In this document: piece by piece, positions 17,024 to 25,451 of the stretch
Layout: every line of letters starts with the position of its first letter
Numbering within the stretch: the stretch's first letter is position 1
Assembly: GCA_035493895.1 (NCBI GenBank)
Contig: DATJHM010000202.1
Span: forward strand, 1 to 46,533
From: DATJHM01 sp035493895
GTDB lineage: Bacteria; Chloroflexota; Ktedonobacteria; Ktedonobacterales; Ktedonobacteraceae
Reading direction: 5' to 3'
DNA: 46,533 bases
Notes under the pieces: generated by a model
Seen by the model: the letters and a program-made list of their open reading frames with translations, nothing else
Databases searched by the model: none
Told to the model about the DNA's origin: nothing
Program-made: the position numbers and the translations under genes

Positions 17024-18076
17024 TTAGCCCAGACCGACCGCACTTTTCGCGCGATCCAGCGTCGAAGCAGCGAGAGGGCGAACCTCATCGGCCCCTTGCT
17101 TCAGGAGCGCCTCAAGCGTCGGCAGGTCATTCATATAGTCGTTATAGCGCTGTTGGATTGGCGCGAGCGTATCCACCAGGCGATCCGTCAGAGCTGCTTT
17201 CAAGTCGCCATAGCCCTTGCCAGCGAAATCGGCCTCAATCTCCTGTTGCGTCTGCCCGGTGAGCATTTGATAGATCGTGAGCAGATTTGTGATGCCGGGT
17301 CGTGTGGGATCAAAAGCCACGAGCCGTTCAGAATCGGTCGTAGAGCGAGCGATTTTCTGCTTGATCGTTTTTGCGTCATCCAGAAGATTGATGCGAGAGA
17401 GAGGATCGGCATCGCTCTTGCTCATCTTCTTCGTAGGATCGGTCAGGGACATAATACGAGCGCCAACCTCGCGAATTTGTGCTTCGGGCAGCGTAAAGAC
17501 GCGTTGTTTAAACGTGCTATTGAAGCGTTGTGCCAGATCGCGTGTGAGCTCGACATGCTGGCGTTGATCATCGCCAACCGGAACATAATGCGTTTGGTAG
17601 AGGAGAATATCGCAGGCCATCAGGACCGGATAGCAATACAGGCCAGTGCCCACCGAATCCATATTCTCGCCAGCCTTCGTTTTGAATTGCGTCATGCGAT
17701 TGAGCCAGCCCATAGGGGTGTAGCACTCCATGATCCAGCTCATCTCGGCATGTTCGCGCACATGTGATTGCACGAACAGTTTGCAATAGTGAGGATCGAG
17801 ACCGCAGGCCAGGTAGAGAGCAGCCAGTTTACGGGTATTCAAATGCAACTCTTTGGGTTTGATGGGCAGCGTGATCGCGTGGAGATCGACGATGCAGTAG
17901 ATGTTCTCATAGAGATCCTGGCTGGTAACCCAGTTGCGGATCGCGCCGAGATAGTTGCCCAGATGAATATTGCCGGTTGGTTGGACGCCCGAGAAGACGC
18001 GTTTCTTTACCGGGGGCGTGCCTGGCTGCGCCACAGGTTGTGCTATTGTATCGTGATGATGTGTGTCAATAGACAT
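17024..18076 (-). CDS. trpS: Tryptophan--tRNA ligase
   Basis: A 350-residue class I aminoacyl-tRNA synthetase charging tRNA-Trp. The HIGH-type motif is GNIHLGNYLGAI and the KMSKS motif is KKMSKSDADP. YPVLMACDILLYQ and VPVGDDQRQHVEL form the Trp/ATP pocket. A 20-residue His/Pro/Gln-rich N-terminal extension precedes RVFSGVQPTG. The start is the ATG at 18076, 10 bases after AGGAGG; the long frame upstream runs through the T-box and is not coding. The T-box leader directly controls this gene and probably the trp genes after it. Confidence 0.95.
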   Translation of the reverse strand: MSIDTHHHDTIAQPVAQPGTPPVKKRVFSGVQPTGNIHLGNYLGAIRNWVTSQDLYENIYCIVDLHAITLPIKPKELHLNTRKLAALYLACGLDPHYCKLFVQSHVREHAEMSWIMECYTPMGWLNRMTQFKTKAGENMDSVGTGLYCYPVLMACDILLYQTHYVPVGDDQRQHVELTRDLAQRFNSTFKQRVFTLPEAQIREVGARIMSLTDPTKKMSKSDADPLSRINLLDDAKTIKQKIARSTTDSERLVAFDPTRPGITNLLTIYQMLTGQTQQEIEADFAGKGYGDLKAALTDRLVDTLAPIQQRYNDYMNDLPTLEALLKQGADEVRPLAASTLDRAKSAVGLG

Positions 18077-18112
18077 AGGTTCGAGTCCTCCTGACGAGAA
18101 AAAAAGAGCAAT

Positions 18113-18471
18113 AAAAAACGCCTCATCATCCCCTGAAGGGACGAGAAGCGTGAAGCTTTCGTGGTACCACCCCTGTTTAGATTTCCTGCCTGACAACCAG
18201 ATCGTAGCAGGAGAATCCCTCAAATGCCGGATACGAGCAAGCGTTGCTAAGAAAAAAGTATGGAAGCAAAGCGCTTTCTGATATCCTGTCTTAGATAACG
18301 GTAGACATTCCGAAAGAGTCCTACTAATTCTCGAAGAGAGAACGTTTGCTCTTTAGCTTGCAGGCCCATTCCATAATCGCAGTGGTGTCGGTTTCCACCG
18401 ATGCCGACTCTCTGTGCCCATGCCAGATTATGTACTTTTCCTGTTCATGGCTGTAGCATATTGTGTTGTTG
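18113..18471 (-). promoter_or_regulatory. T-box riboswitch (tRNA-Trp sensing)
   Basis: On the minus strand the leader of trpS contains the conserved T-box GGGGTGGTACCACG (18173-18160), whose TGGT pairs with the free tRNA acceptor end. It is followed by an intrinsic terminator (CGCTTCTCGTCCC at 18150-18138, its partner ending in GAGGCG, and six T at 18118-18113). Stem I lies upstream. GAA followed by TGG at 18368-18366 is the best specifier candidate, a Trp codon, in agreement with the gene. Uncharged tRNA-Trp would stabilise the antiterminator and allow read-through into trpS and likely the whole trp/aro cluster. The Stem I details are my hand reading and less certain than the T-box itself. 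Confidence 0.92.
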
Positions 18472-18477
18472 TAGAAC

Positions 18478-18506
18478 AGTATAGATTGTTTCTCTGGATG
18501 TGTCAA
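18478..18506 (-). promoter_or_regulatory. Strong promoter of trpS and the trp cluster
   Basis: TTGACA (18506-18501), exactly 17 bases, TATACT (18483-18478) on the minus strand. The predicted start is near 18471, which gives a T-box leader of about 395 bases before trpS. No other promoter of this quality is visible within the cluster. Confidence 0.85.
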
Positions 18507-18551
18507 GAGGAAAATAAACAGAAGAGATACCTTGAAAAATACGGTACGCGT

Positions 18552-19313
18552 TTAGCTAAAGCGCCGGGTCAGGAAGAGCACGTTATTGACATAAGGCCAG
18601 TTAAAAATGCCCCTGTGCCTGACCGCATAGCCTCCTTCATTATAGGCGCTAATAATCTGCACGCGATTGCCGTCGAACTGTCGCCAGAGGACGCGTAAAT
18701 AGATGGCGCTCAGATGGAGATTATCCTGTAGCTTATAGGGATCGAAGCGTCTGTGCGTCATCTTATTCAGCGAGTAGGCGGTATAGGGCATGAGTTGCAT
18801 CGTGCCGATACCACCATCGCGTGCAATCACATGGTGTCGCCAGCCGCTTTCCTGCCAGGCGATGGCAAGCATCAGACTGGTGGGTAGGCCATAGAGAGCG
18901 GCAATGCGGCGGATCGAGCGCGTCGTTTGCGCGCGATTGGGGTGTTCCAGAGCGTCATAGGCGTACCAGCGGACAATGCCATTGTGCAAGAGACCGCTGG
19001 AGAGTCGCCTGCCATAGTTTGGTCTGGGAATGCAAAGCCGTTGACGAACACGAATCAGGTTGGCATTGCGGAGCGCATTGGTGCGTGCAAGCGTTCTGAT
19101 GCTGGAGTGATAGCGTCTGGCCAGAGCGGTGAGCGTATCGCCAGTACGCACCTTATACCAGAAGCAGGAGTAGCCAGTCGGCCGAGCAGCCAGAGCATCG
19201 GTTGGATGTTGTAAAATAGTACAAGAAGCGGAGAGCACGCCCAGCGTCAACGTAAGCAAAAGATATCGTTTCAAGGAGCCGGAAAACACACGAAAGAGCA
19301 CATATCTGTACAT
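18552..19313 (-). CDS. Secreted LysM and lytic-transglycosylase-domain protein
   Basis: A 253-residue exported cell-wall protein. A signal sequence (KRYLLLTLTLGVLSASC near residues 16-32) could end at a lipobox-like LSAS-C or at ALA-A. A LysM peptidoglycan-binding domain follows (WYKVRTGDTLTALARRY through IRVRQRLCIP). Then comes an SLT-type lysozyme fold: SLMLAIAWQESGW with the catalytic Glu, GGIGTMQLMPYTA, and ISAYNEGGYAV. It would cleave glycan strands during wall remodelling. I start at the ATG at 19313, which places the signal peptide at the N-terminus; only a weak GAAAGG precedes it. It ends 46 bases before the trpS promoter and is unrelated to the trp genes. Confidence 0.85.
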   Translation of the reverse strand: MYRYVLFRVFSGSLKRYLLLTLTLGVLSASCTILQHPTDALAARPTGYSCFWYKVRTGDTLTALARRYHSSIRTLARTNALRNANLIRVRQRLCIPRPNYGRRLSSGLLHNGIVRWYAYDALEHPNRAQTTRSIRRIAALYGLPTSLMLAIAWQESGWRHHVIARDGGIGTMQLMPYTAYSLNKMTHRRFDPYKLQDNLHLSAIYLRVLWRQFDGNRVQIISAYNEGGYAVRHRGIFNWPYVNNVLFLTRRFS

Positions 19314-19482
19314 CACGGTAAATGCCTTTCTGATAGGGGTACTGCCAGGATAGATTGTTTCGCCTGGAGGAAATGTTATGACGTCTTTCTTTTCTGCTCT
19401 TACTATAGTCCTCAGAAGAATAGAAAAGAGCATATTTAACAGGTGCCACTCCTGGGGAAGTTTTTCTTGTATGGATGGCTGC

Positions 19483-19511
19483 TTGACGTTGCAAGACATG
19501 GGTGCTAGAGT
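19483..19511 (+). promoter_or_regulatory. Promoter of the DtxR-type regulator
   Basis: TTGACG (19483-19488), 17 bases, TAGAGT (19506-19511), 39 bases before the GTG start. I see no clear metal-regulator box overlapping it. Confidence 0.6.
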
Positions 19512-19550
19512 GTGGACGGAACTTGTTGAAACACTGAAACGGGGGCATCT

Positions 19551-20246
19551 GTGAGATCTGAAGAGCTTTTGAGCGCAACAGTAGAAGAATATCTGGAGAC
19601 GATTTACAACATGAGCATGGAGGATGAGGTCGTGATTGGGGCGAGGTTAGCCGAGAAATTTCGTGTCGCTGCTCCTACTGTGACAGAAATGTTGAAGCGT
19701 TTGACGCGAGACGGTTTTGTAGAAATGGATGCCAAGCGGCATATTACGCTCACAGAGGCCGGGAATCAGGCGGCAGAGGCTGTGCTGCGCCGTCATCGAT
19801 TGACCGAGCGCTTTCTGGTCGACATGTTAGGCATGCAATGGCATCAGGTGCACGAAGAGGCATGTCGTCTGGAGCATTTTATTTCAGGAGCAGTCGAAGC
19901 GCGTGTCGTCACGAGTTTGCACCAGCCCACCACCTGTCCTCATGGCAATCCTATTCCCGGTTTAGTCCCCGATGCGCGTAACTACCTGAAGGATCATCAG
20001 GCGGTGCGGCTCTCGAGCATCACTGCGGGAGAGCAGGCGACCATTTTGTGTATCTCAGAAGTTGTCGAAGATGAAGAGGGTCTGATTCAATACCTGCAAG
20101 AAAAGGGCCTGATGCCAGAGATGCGTTTGACCATGCTGGACCAGGAAGGCATCAGGGAACCGCATGAAAGCGTGAAATTGCTGGTGGGGGAACGAGAAGT
20201 CGCCATCAATAAAGTCTCAGCCAGCAAGATCTGGGTTACCCGGTAA
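19551..20246 (+). CDS. DtxR/MntR-family metal-dependent transcriptional regulator
   Basis: A 231-residue protein with the three-part DtxR architecture. The winged HTH covers residues about 5-65 (TVEEYLETIYNM, then RVAAPTVTEMLKRLTRDGFV). The metal-binding/dimerisation domain follows (LTEAGNQAAEAVLRRHRL, FLVDMLG, VHEEACRLEHFIS), with the usual His/Glu ligands. A C-terminal SH3/FeoA-like domain is near residues 155-231. It should repress iron or manganese uptake when bound to Fe(II) or Mn(II). GTG start with GGGGG 5 bases upstream. No metal transporter is in the window, so its targets lie elsewhere. Confidence 0.88.
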   Translation: MRSEELLSATVEEYLETIYNMSMEDEVVIGARLAEKFRVAAPTVTEMLKRLTRDGFVEMDAKRHITLTEAGNQAAEAVLRRHRLTERFLVDMLGMQWHQVHEEACRLEHFISGAVEARVVTSLHQPTTCPHGNPIPGLVPDARNYLKDHQAVRLSSITAGEQATILCISEVVEDEEGLIQYLQEKGLMPEMRLTMLDQEGIREPHESVKLLVGEREVAINKVSASKIWVTR

Positions 20247-20622
20247 GCCATTGTGTAGGGGAGGAGCTTGTCTCCTCCCACCTCGTTAAATTTCCACCTC
20301 ATCAACCCAGTAGAGGCACAGTTTCGTTATCACACCACCGTGCGTCTACTATGCCTACGTCCTCGTGCGAGTTCCCAGGCACAGTTCCACCGTGCGTCTA
20401 CTGTGCTTGTATAGTATTGTGCGCAGACAAGCCGGGCCTCGACAGTGAAGATCGCAAAAATATTTACGATATTCGTAGCATTATCCGGGAGTTTTTGCGC
20501 AAAATCGTAGCATAATGCCAGAATTATTGCTATTTTCAAGAGTTATGGCATACAATAGCCGTGAGAGATCTATGAGTTTATTTTTGAAAGCTATTCTTGA
20601 TCGGTCGAGAAAGGATAACGTT
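20247..20622. repeat. Intergenic region with short direct and inverted repeats
   Basis: There is no gene here. GGGAGGAG and CTCCTCCC form a small hairpin near 20259-20279 after the DtxR stop, without a T-run. CCACCGTGCGTCTACT occurs twice (20335-20350 and 20387-20402), each preceded by GGCACAGTT, so a unit of about 50 bases is duplicated. GCAGACAAGCCGGG at 20422-20435 also occurs at 22109-22122 in the next gap. These look like fragments of dispersed repeat families. Confidence 0.5.
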
Positions 20623-21996
20623 ATGCTGCGAGAGCCAATCACCATCAGCCGCACACTGGTTGGAGAGATAGTGGCGCGGGAAGATGCAGAATTCGGGAAG
20701 CGGACGCCGCGTTCGCAGGAAATTTTTGAGCGTGCAAAGAAGACCTTACCGCTGGGCGTTGCCAGTTCGTTCCAGGCCGTGCCGCCCTATCCTATGACCA
20801 TCAGTCGTGGCGTGGGGAGCCATATCTGGGATTATGATGGGAACGATCACATTGACTTTCATCTTGGATTTGGTAGCTTGCTTGTCGGGCACTCGCACCC
20901 GGTACTGGTCAAAGCATTGCAGGAGCAGTTGGAGAAGGGGAGCCTCTACTCGCTCCCGTCAGCGGACACCGTATTCCTGGCGGAAGAGCTGGTGCGACGT
21001 TTCGCGCCATTGGAGCAGGTGCGTTTCTGCAACTCGGGGACCGAGGCGACCATGGACGCGTTGCGGCTGGCGCGTGCGTATACTAAACGGGACAAAGTGG
21101 TAAAAATTGAGGGCTCATATCACGGACATCATGATACCGTCATGATGAGCACCAAGCCGTCGCGAGAGGCGGCAGGACCAGCTGAGCGACCTAATACCGT
21201 CCCGGCCTCAACCGGTATTCCAGGGGAAGTCAAAGGCAACGTCATTATCGCGCCCTATAATGATCCAGATGCGCTAGAGCAGATCCTCAGCGAGCACGAA
21301 GGGGAAGTGGCCGCAATTATCACCGAAGCCGTCTTGATGAATGTTGGCATTATGTTGCCGGACGAAGGGTATCTCCAGGCCGTGCGCGATATCACGCGGA
21401 GGCATGGCGTCTTGCTGGTATTTGACGAAGTCAAGACCGGCGTCACCGTTGCGCCCGGAGGGATCACAGAACTCTATCCCGTGGAGCCGGACCTGATCTG
21501 TCTGGCCAAATCGATCGGGGGAGGCATGCCGATCGGCGCGTTTGGTGGGCGCGAAGAGATCATGCGTCACATCAACCATAGTGAAGTCCTGCATCTGGGT
21601 ACTTTTAACGGCAACCCGATGTCCATGAAGGCCGGACTGGTCACGCTCACGCAGCTCTTCACGCCGGAAGCGCACGCGCATGCGATCGCGCTCTCCAAAC
21701 GTCTGGCCGATGGTTATAGAAGCGTCATCGACGAATACGAGATGCCGATGCATGTTGCCCAGATTGGCGCAAAGGGGTGCGCCATGTTCCGCCATCAGCA
21801 GGCCCGTAATTATCGTGCGTGGTGGGAGATCGACATGGATCTCTCGTACGCGTACTGGCTCTTCCTGGCGAACCGCGGCATTCTCTTCCCGCCCGGATTG
21901 GATGATCAATGGACCATCTCGATTCAGCATAGCGAACAGGATATCGACCGACATCTCAGCGTCTTCCGCGAATTTGTTTCGGAGCTACACAGCTAA
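20623..21996 (+). CDS. Class III aminotransferase, glutamate-1-semialdehyde aminomutase-like
   Basis: A 457-residue PLP enzyme. FCNSGTEATMDALRLARAYT binds the PLP phosphate. EGSYHGHHDTV is the signature shared with HemL, LVFDEVKTG holds the cofactor Asp, and LICLAKSIGGGMPIGAFGG contains the Schiff-base Lys. The closest general family is glutamate-1-semialdehyde 2,1-aminomutase. However, the N-terminus is longer than HemL's and no heme genes are near, so another amino-mutase or transaminase role is possible. The start is the ATG at 20623 with AAAGGA 7 bases upstream; the frame continues to 20515 without similarity. It stands alone between repeat-filled gaps. Confidence 0.85.
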   Translation: MLREPITISRTLVGEIVAREDAEFGKRTPRSQEIFERAKKTLPLGVASSFQAVPPYPMTISRGVGSHIWDYDGNDHIDFHLGFGSLLVGHSHPVLVKALQEQLEKGSLYSLPSADTVFLAEELVRRFAPLEQVRFCNSGTEATMDALRLARAYTKRDKVVKIEGSYHGHHDTVMMSTKPSREAAGPAERPNTVPASTGIPGEVKGNVIIAPYNDPDALEQILSEHEGEVAAIITEAVLMNVGIMLPDEGYLQAVRDITRRHGVLLVFDEVKTGVTVAPGGITELYPVEPDLICLAKSIGGGMPIGAFGGREEIMRHINHSEVLHLGTFNGNPMSMKAGLVTLTQLFTPEAHAHAIALSKRLADGYRSVIDEYEMPMHVAQIGAKGCAMFRHQQARNYRAWWEIDMDLSYAYWLFLANRGILFPPGLDDQWTISIQHSEQDIDRHLSVFREFVSELHS

Positions 21997-22044
21997 CAAT
22001 TATCTTCGTCGAGGCTGTATCCGGTGCCCATCGACCCCCACCTT

Positions 22045-22178
22045 TGTAGAGTCGCTGCTTGTTTGCGATCGGGGGCGATCATCTCCCGGCTTGTCGTTGA
22101 CCCGGTCGCAGACAAGCCGGGAAATGATGGGCGATTCCCTTTATTTACGTGACATTGCAGACAAGCAGCGCCTCTACA
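22045..22178. mobile_element. 134-bp MITE-like element with 22-bp terminal inverted repeats
   Basis: Left end TGTAGAGTCGCTGCTTGTTT-GC (22045-22066) and the reverse complement of 22157-22178 agree at 20 of 22 positions. Inside is a perfect 11-bp hairpin, CCCGGCTTGTC (22085-22095) with GACAAGCCGGG (22111-22121). Part of the interior is shared with 240-310. There is no open frame. The rest of the 463-base gap (21997-22459) shows only a tandem TATAGCAAGC pair near 22381-22400, just before the next gene. Confidence 0.65.
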
Positions 22179-22459
22179 TTTTGTGGCGGGGGACCGATGT
22201 ATTGGAGTGGGTAAAGAGAGGCGATTTGTTGGGAAGCAAGGATGTGGGGAAGGGACTGACGAGAGGGCGGGGTAGAATATTATAGATGAGGTAGTCATAA
22301 ATCTTACCGATGTGGACGGGCAGTCACCACTTTTGTTATACTACATAATCATTGCAAACCTATGCACACCTTTGTAAATGTATAGCAAGCTATAGCAAGC
22401 AAAATTTTATTCTCTACTAGAGCGAATAATTACAAAAAGGGCGGGATGGTATACAATCG

Positions 22460-24106
22460 ATGAATAATCAACATACACCGCTGCCATTGTCAATGACAGA
22501 TGCATACCAATCAGGGCATGAGGACACACAAAAAATCGTGCAGAATCCGTTGCCTCCACACGGGTTGCAGGAAACATCTTTCTGGCGTGAACGTTGCATA
22601 GAGGGAGGCTTGATTATCTCTCTAGTGCTTTACTACTTCTGCTGTAATAAGAACCTGCAATTTGGTATTTTCACCGATCAGAATCCCCTTTATTCATTAC
22701 CTTTCTTATTGATCTTTGCTGTACTCTGCTGGTATCGTCTGTCCATCGCATTAGCGCTGCTTCCATTAACGCTCCCTTACTACCTGACCGCATACCAGAA
22801 AATAGTAGTGAGCGATAAAGCCTTTAGCCTGGTAGAGGTCATGCTGGCGACCTGCGTGCTGGTGGCGGCATTGCGCTTTTTGCTGCTGAAAGAAGAGCGA
22901 CGTTTATGGCGTGGGTTATGGGCGAAGATCGGGCCTTTTTTGTTGCCAATCGGCGTATTTGTGCTGGCGACCGTGATTGCCAGCGTACTGGCAGTCTCAA
23001 AAAAAGCTGCTTATTATGCGCTAACGGAAGAGGTAATCGGGCCACTGCTGTATCTGGTATTAGTGCTTGTCTACTTGCGTACGCGGCACGATATACAGCG
23101 TTTGCTGGCAGCTTTTATCGGTACCGGAGTCGTGATTACCATTCTGGGATTGGCCCAGTATTATATCTTCAAATTGCCAGTTGACCCCGAAGGGAGCCGG
23201 GTGCACGCCGTCTATGGGAGCGGGAACAACATCGGGACCCTGTTTGATTATATTCTGCCATTGCTTCTGGCGCTCCTCATCGGGCGGAGAATAGCCTGGC
23301 AGTATCGTCTGCTCGCATTTGTGATCAGCGTCCCTATGAGCTACGTGCTCTACTTGAGTCAATCGCGTGGAGCCTGGTTAGCGATCGTCTGCGCAATCGT
23401 GTTTATCGCGATCTGCTCGATTCGCAATCGGAAAATCATGCTGATTGGCGGAACGATACTGGCCGTCGTGCTCGTAATCGTCCTGTTGCTCTTCCATAAC
23501 AAGTTGTTCAGCTTTTTAGAGAAAGGCCACGTCAGTAGTACCGGACAGAGTACATTGATGAAGCGACCATACCTCTGGCTGACGGCCGTGCATATGATCG
23601 AGGATAACCCCTGGATGGGATATGGCATGGATAACTGGCTGTGCTATTATAGCAATAATACATTGTGTAAAGCGCCAGTCAAACATTTCTGGGTCACGGT
23701 AGACCCGATCACGCACAAACCGACCGGATTAAAAGACGAGCCAACCCTCTCACATCCGCATAATATCTTCTTACAGGTCTGGGTCAGCGCGGGCTTCTTC
23801 GGGTTCCTCGCATTTGCAGCTGTACTGGTCCTGTTTTACTGGCTCTTTGCGCGTATACTGGCGCAGATCCGTGTATCGGGGGAGCAGGAGAAAGAGCGGC
23901 AGCTGCATTGGCTGATCATAGGCATTGGGGCGGCAATTGGCGCGGCGCTGGTGCAGGGGCAGGTGGATAGTACATTTCTGGAGCAGGATCTCGCGTTCTG
24001 CTTCTGGGCGCTGGTAGCGGCGTTGCTCGTTGTGCGTTTGCAGGCGGGCGTAGCGTGGCGTGGGCAGCAACCTGTTGATACAACAGGCATTGCAGATATG
24101 AAATAG
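22460..24106 (+). CDS. O-antigen ligase-like polytopic membrane protein
   Basis: A 548-residue protein with about twelve hydrophobic segments, first near residues 50-70 and last near 505-530. Between segments in the C-terminal half lies a large loop with the Wzy_C pattern: SRGAWLAIV, then MIEDNPWMGYGMDNWL and later SHPHNIFLQVWVSAGFFG. The conserved Arg and His of such motifs are characteristic of O-antigen ligases/polymerases (WaaL, Wzy), which transfer lipid-linked glycans. In a monoderm-like cell it would more likely act on exopolysaccharide or protein O-glycans. No glycosyltransferase genes lie beside it. A weak GGGCGGGA precedes the ATG. Specific substrate unknown. Confidence 0.8.
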   Translation: MNNQHTPLPLSMTDAYQSGHEDTQKIVQNPLPPHGLQETSFWRERCIEGGLIISLVLYYFCCNKNLQFGIFTDQNPLYSLPFLLIFAVLCWYRLSIALALLPLTLPYYLTAYQKIVVSDKAFSLVEVMLATCVLVAALRFLLLKEERRLWRGLWAKIGPFLLPIGVFVLATVIASVLAVSKKAAYYALTEEVIGPLLYLVLVLVYLRTRHDIQRLLAAFIGTGVVITILGLAQYYIFKLPVDPEGSRVHAVYGSGNNIGTLFDYILPLLLALLIGRRIAWQYRLLAFVISVPMSYVLYLSQSRGAWLAIVCAIVFIAICSIRNRKIMLIGGTILAVVLVIVLLLFHNKLFSFLEKGHVSSTGQSTLMKRPYLWLTAVHMIEDNPWMGYGMDNWLCYYSNNTLCKAPVKHFWVTVDPITHKPTGLKDEPTLSHPHNIFLQVWVSAGFFGFLAFAAVLVLFYWLFARILAQIRVSGEQEKERQLHWLIIGIGAAIGAALVQGQVDSTFLEQDLAFCFWALVAALLVVRLQAGVAWRGQQPVDTTGIADMK

Positions 24107-24193
24107 TTCACACTGCCAGCGAGAGCTACATCATAGAGACTTTCTCTTTGAACAGATACACTGGGGAGAAGAGAATTATCAGGGAGAAAGTCT

Positions 24194-24508
24194 ATGTTGA
24201 TAAACATCTCCATTCCCACATTCCTGGCCTGGATTGCATGCCATTTCGTCGGTGATTTTGCTTTTCAAAGCACCTGGATGAGCATGGAGAAAGGCAAAAG
24301 CTGGGAAGTAAACTTTTATCATTGCGCAACCTATACGGCAACCTTCGTCCTCTTTGTTCATCCTTCCATACAGGCAACCGTGTTTCTCCTGGCTACACAT
24401 TTTATCGTAGATGCTTTAAAGGCACGCTACAAAGTCATTGGGCCAATCTGGCTGGACCAGCTTTTACACATTTTTACCATCATACTGATCTTATTTTTAC
24501 ATATGTAG
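24194..24508 (+). CDS. DUF3307-type small membrane protein
   Basis: A 104-residue integral membrane protein with about three or four hydrophobic stretches. The N-terminal FLAWIACHFVGDFAFQSTWM followed by MEKGK, the mid-protein YHCATYTATF and HFIVDALKARY fit the conserved His/Asp/Lys pattern of DUF3307. No function is known for that family. GGGAGAAAG lies just upstream of the ATG. It follows the O-antigen ligase-like gene by 87 bases and may share its transcript, ending at the strong terminator at 24582. Confidence 0.7.
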   Translation: MLINISIPTFLAWIACHFVGDFAFQSTWMSMEKGKSWEVNFYHCATYTATFVLFVHPSIQATVFLLATHFIVDALKARYKVIGPIWLDQLLHIFTIILILFLHM

Positions 24509-24581
24509 AAGTTGCGACATATGGACATTACGGCGTAAGGTTGTCATATGAGCGTAGAGCTTATAAGTGGCAGGGGAAAAG

Positions 24582-24625
24582 AAAAACGTTCCTTCGTCCA
24601 TCTCTGGACGAAGGAACGTTTTTTT
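24582..24625. terminator. Strong bidirectional intrinsic terminator
   Basis: A perfect 19-bp stem (24582-24600 with 24605-24623) and a TCTC loop, with seven T at 24619-24625 on the plus strand and A5 on the other side. It separates the converging DUF3307 and PadR genes and should stop both. Confidence 0.92.
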
Positions 24626-24643
24626 GCGTGATAGGGAGTGGGT

Positions 24644-25396
24644 TTATGGTTGTGGTGTTGAGGGCGCATCTGGTCCAGGAGTAGCTCCCGGGGTACCAGA
24701 ATTGTAGATCAGATCAGAGAGTTCCTTGCGCGTGCGCTCGAGAATAGCGCGCAGGCGTGCGAGCTGCTCGGGATTCGTCACTGCCGTACGACCTGCGATA
24801 GTGAAGAGGCGAGCGACCTCCATAGCCTCACTGCGCAGGGCCTGGAACTCGGGGGCATGCCAGCGGTTGCGACGGCCAGGGCCGAAATTGCGTGCCCAGG
24901 GAGGACCATCGAACTCTTCTTCGCTTTTCTGGCGCTCGTTGAGCAACGCCAGACCGGACTCAGTGATGCTATAGACTTTCTTGCCATCTGCCTCAGCTGA
25001 AGTGACCAGACCGCGATCCTCAAGCATTTGTAGCGTCGGATAGATCGTGCCTGCGCTTGGCACATAGAAACCGTTGGATTTTTCTTCGAGCGCCTTCATC
25101 ATCTCATAGCCGTGCATAGGGTGCTCTTTGAGCAGGTCCAGCAGGGCGAATTTGACGTCGCCGCGTCCAAAGAAGCGACGAGCCATACCAGCAGGACCTT
25201 CAGGACCGAAGGGGCCTTCAGGGCCGAAGGCACCACCAGGACCGAAAGGGCCACCCGGGCCAAAGGGTCCTCGGCCACGACGCATCTCAAAAAAACGGGG
25301 GCCGCGACGGTCCTGGCGCTGCCAGGGAGGATTCCAGCCTTCCCAATCGTTACCCTGTCCCTCATAAGCGAAACGTCCACCAAATCTACGAAACAT
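24644..25396 (-). CDS. PadR-family transcriptional regulator with a Gly/Pro-rich N-terminal segment
   Basis: A 250-residue regulator. Residues about 77-155 form the PadR winged HTH: VKFALLDLLKEHPMHGYEMM, SAGTIYPTLQMLEDRGLV, then GKKVYSITESGLALL. The first 76 residues are unusual: Arg/Trp rich, then a stretch of FGPGG/FGPEG repeats at about 44-70 that looks collagen-like. The C-terminal helical part (EVARLFTIAGRTAV, then LRAILERTRKELSDL) should mediate dimerisation. AAAGGA lies before the ATG. Its own promoter carries two palindromes, so it is very probably autoregulated. The target is unknown; the divergently placed DUF998 gene is a candidate. Confidence 0.88.
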   Translation of the reverse strand: MFRRFGGRFAYEGQGNDWEGWNPPWQRQDRRGPRFFEMRRGRGPFGPGGPFGPGGAFGPEGPFGPEGPAGMARRFFGRGDVKFALLDLLKEHPMHGYEMMKALEEKSNGFYVPSAGTIYPTLQMLEDRGLVTSAEADGKKVYSITESGLALLNERQKSEEEFDGPPWARNFGPGRRNRWHAPEFQALRSEAMEVARLFTIAGRTAVTNPEQLARLRAILERTRKELSDLIYNSGTPGATPGPDAPSTPQP

Positions 25397-25451
25397 AGGT
25401 TAGCATCCTTTCTTGTCTATTTTGTGTTTTGTCTGTATTGGCAATGCCATG

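Noticed and set aside
18077..18223. Upstream extension of the trpS frame
   Set aside because: It runs through the T-box terminator and the conserved T-box sequence, so it is leader RNA rather than coding.
21997..22459. tRNA or small RNA gene in the gap before the O-antigen ligase-like gene
   Set aside because: The cloverleaf-like pairings come from the terminal and inner inverted repeats; no anticodon arm or T-loop consensus is present.
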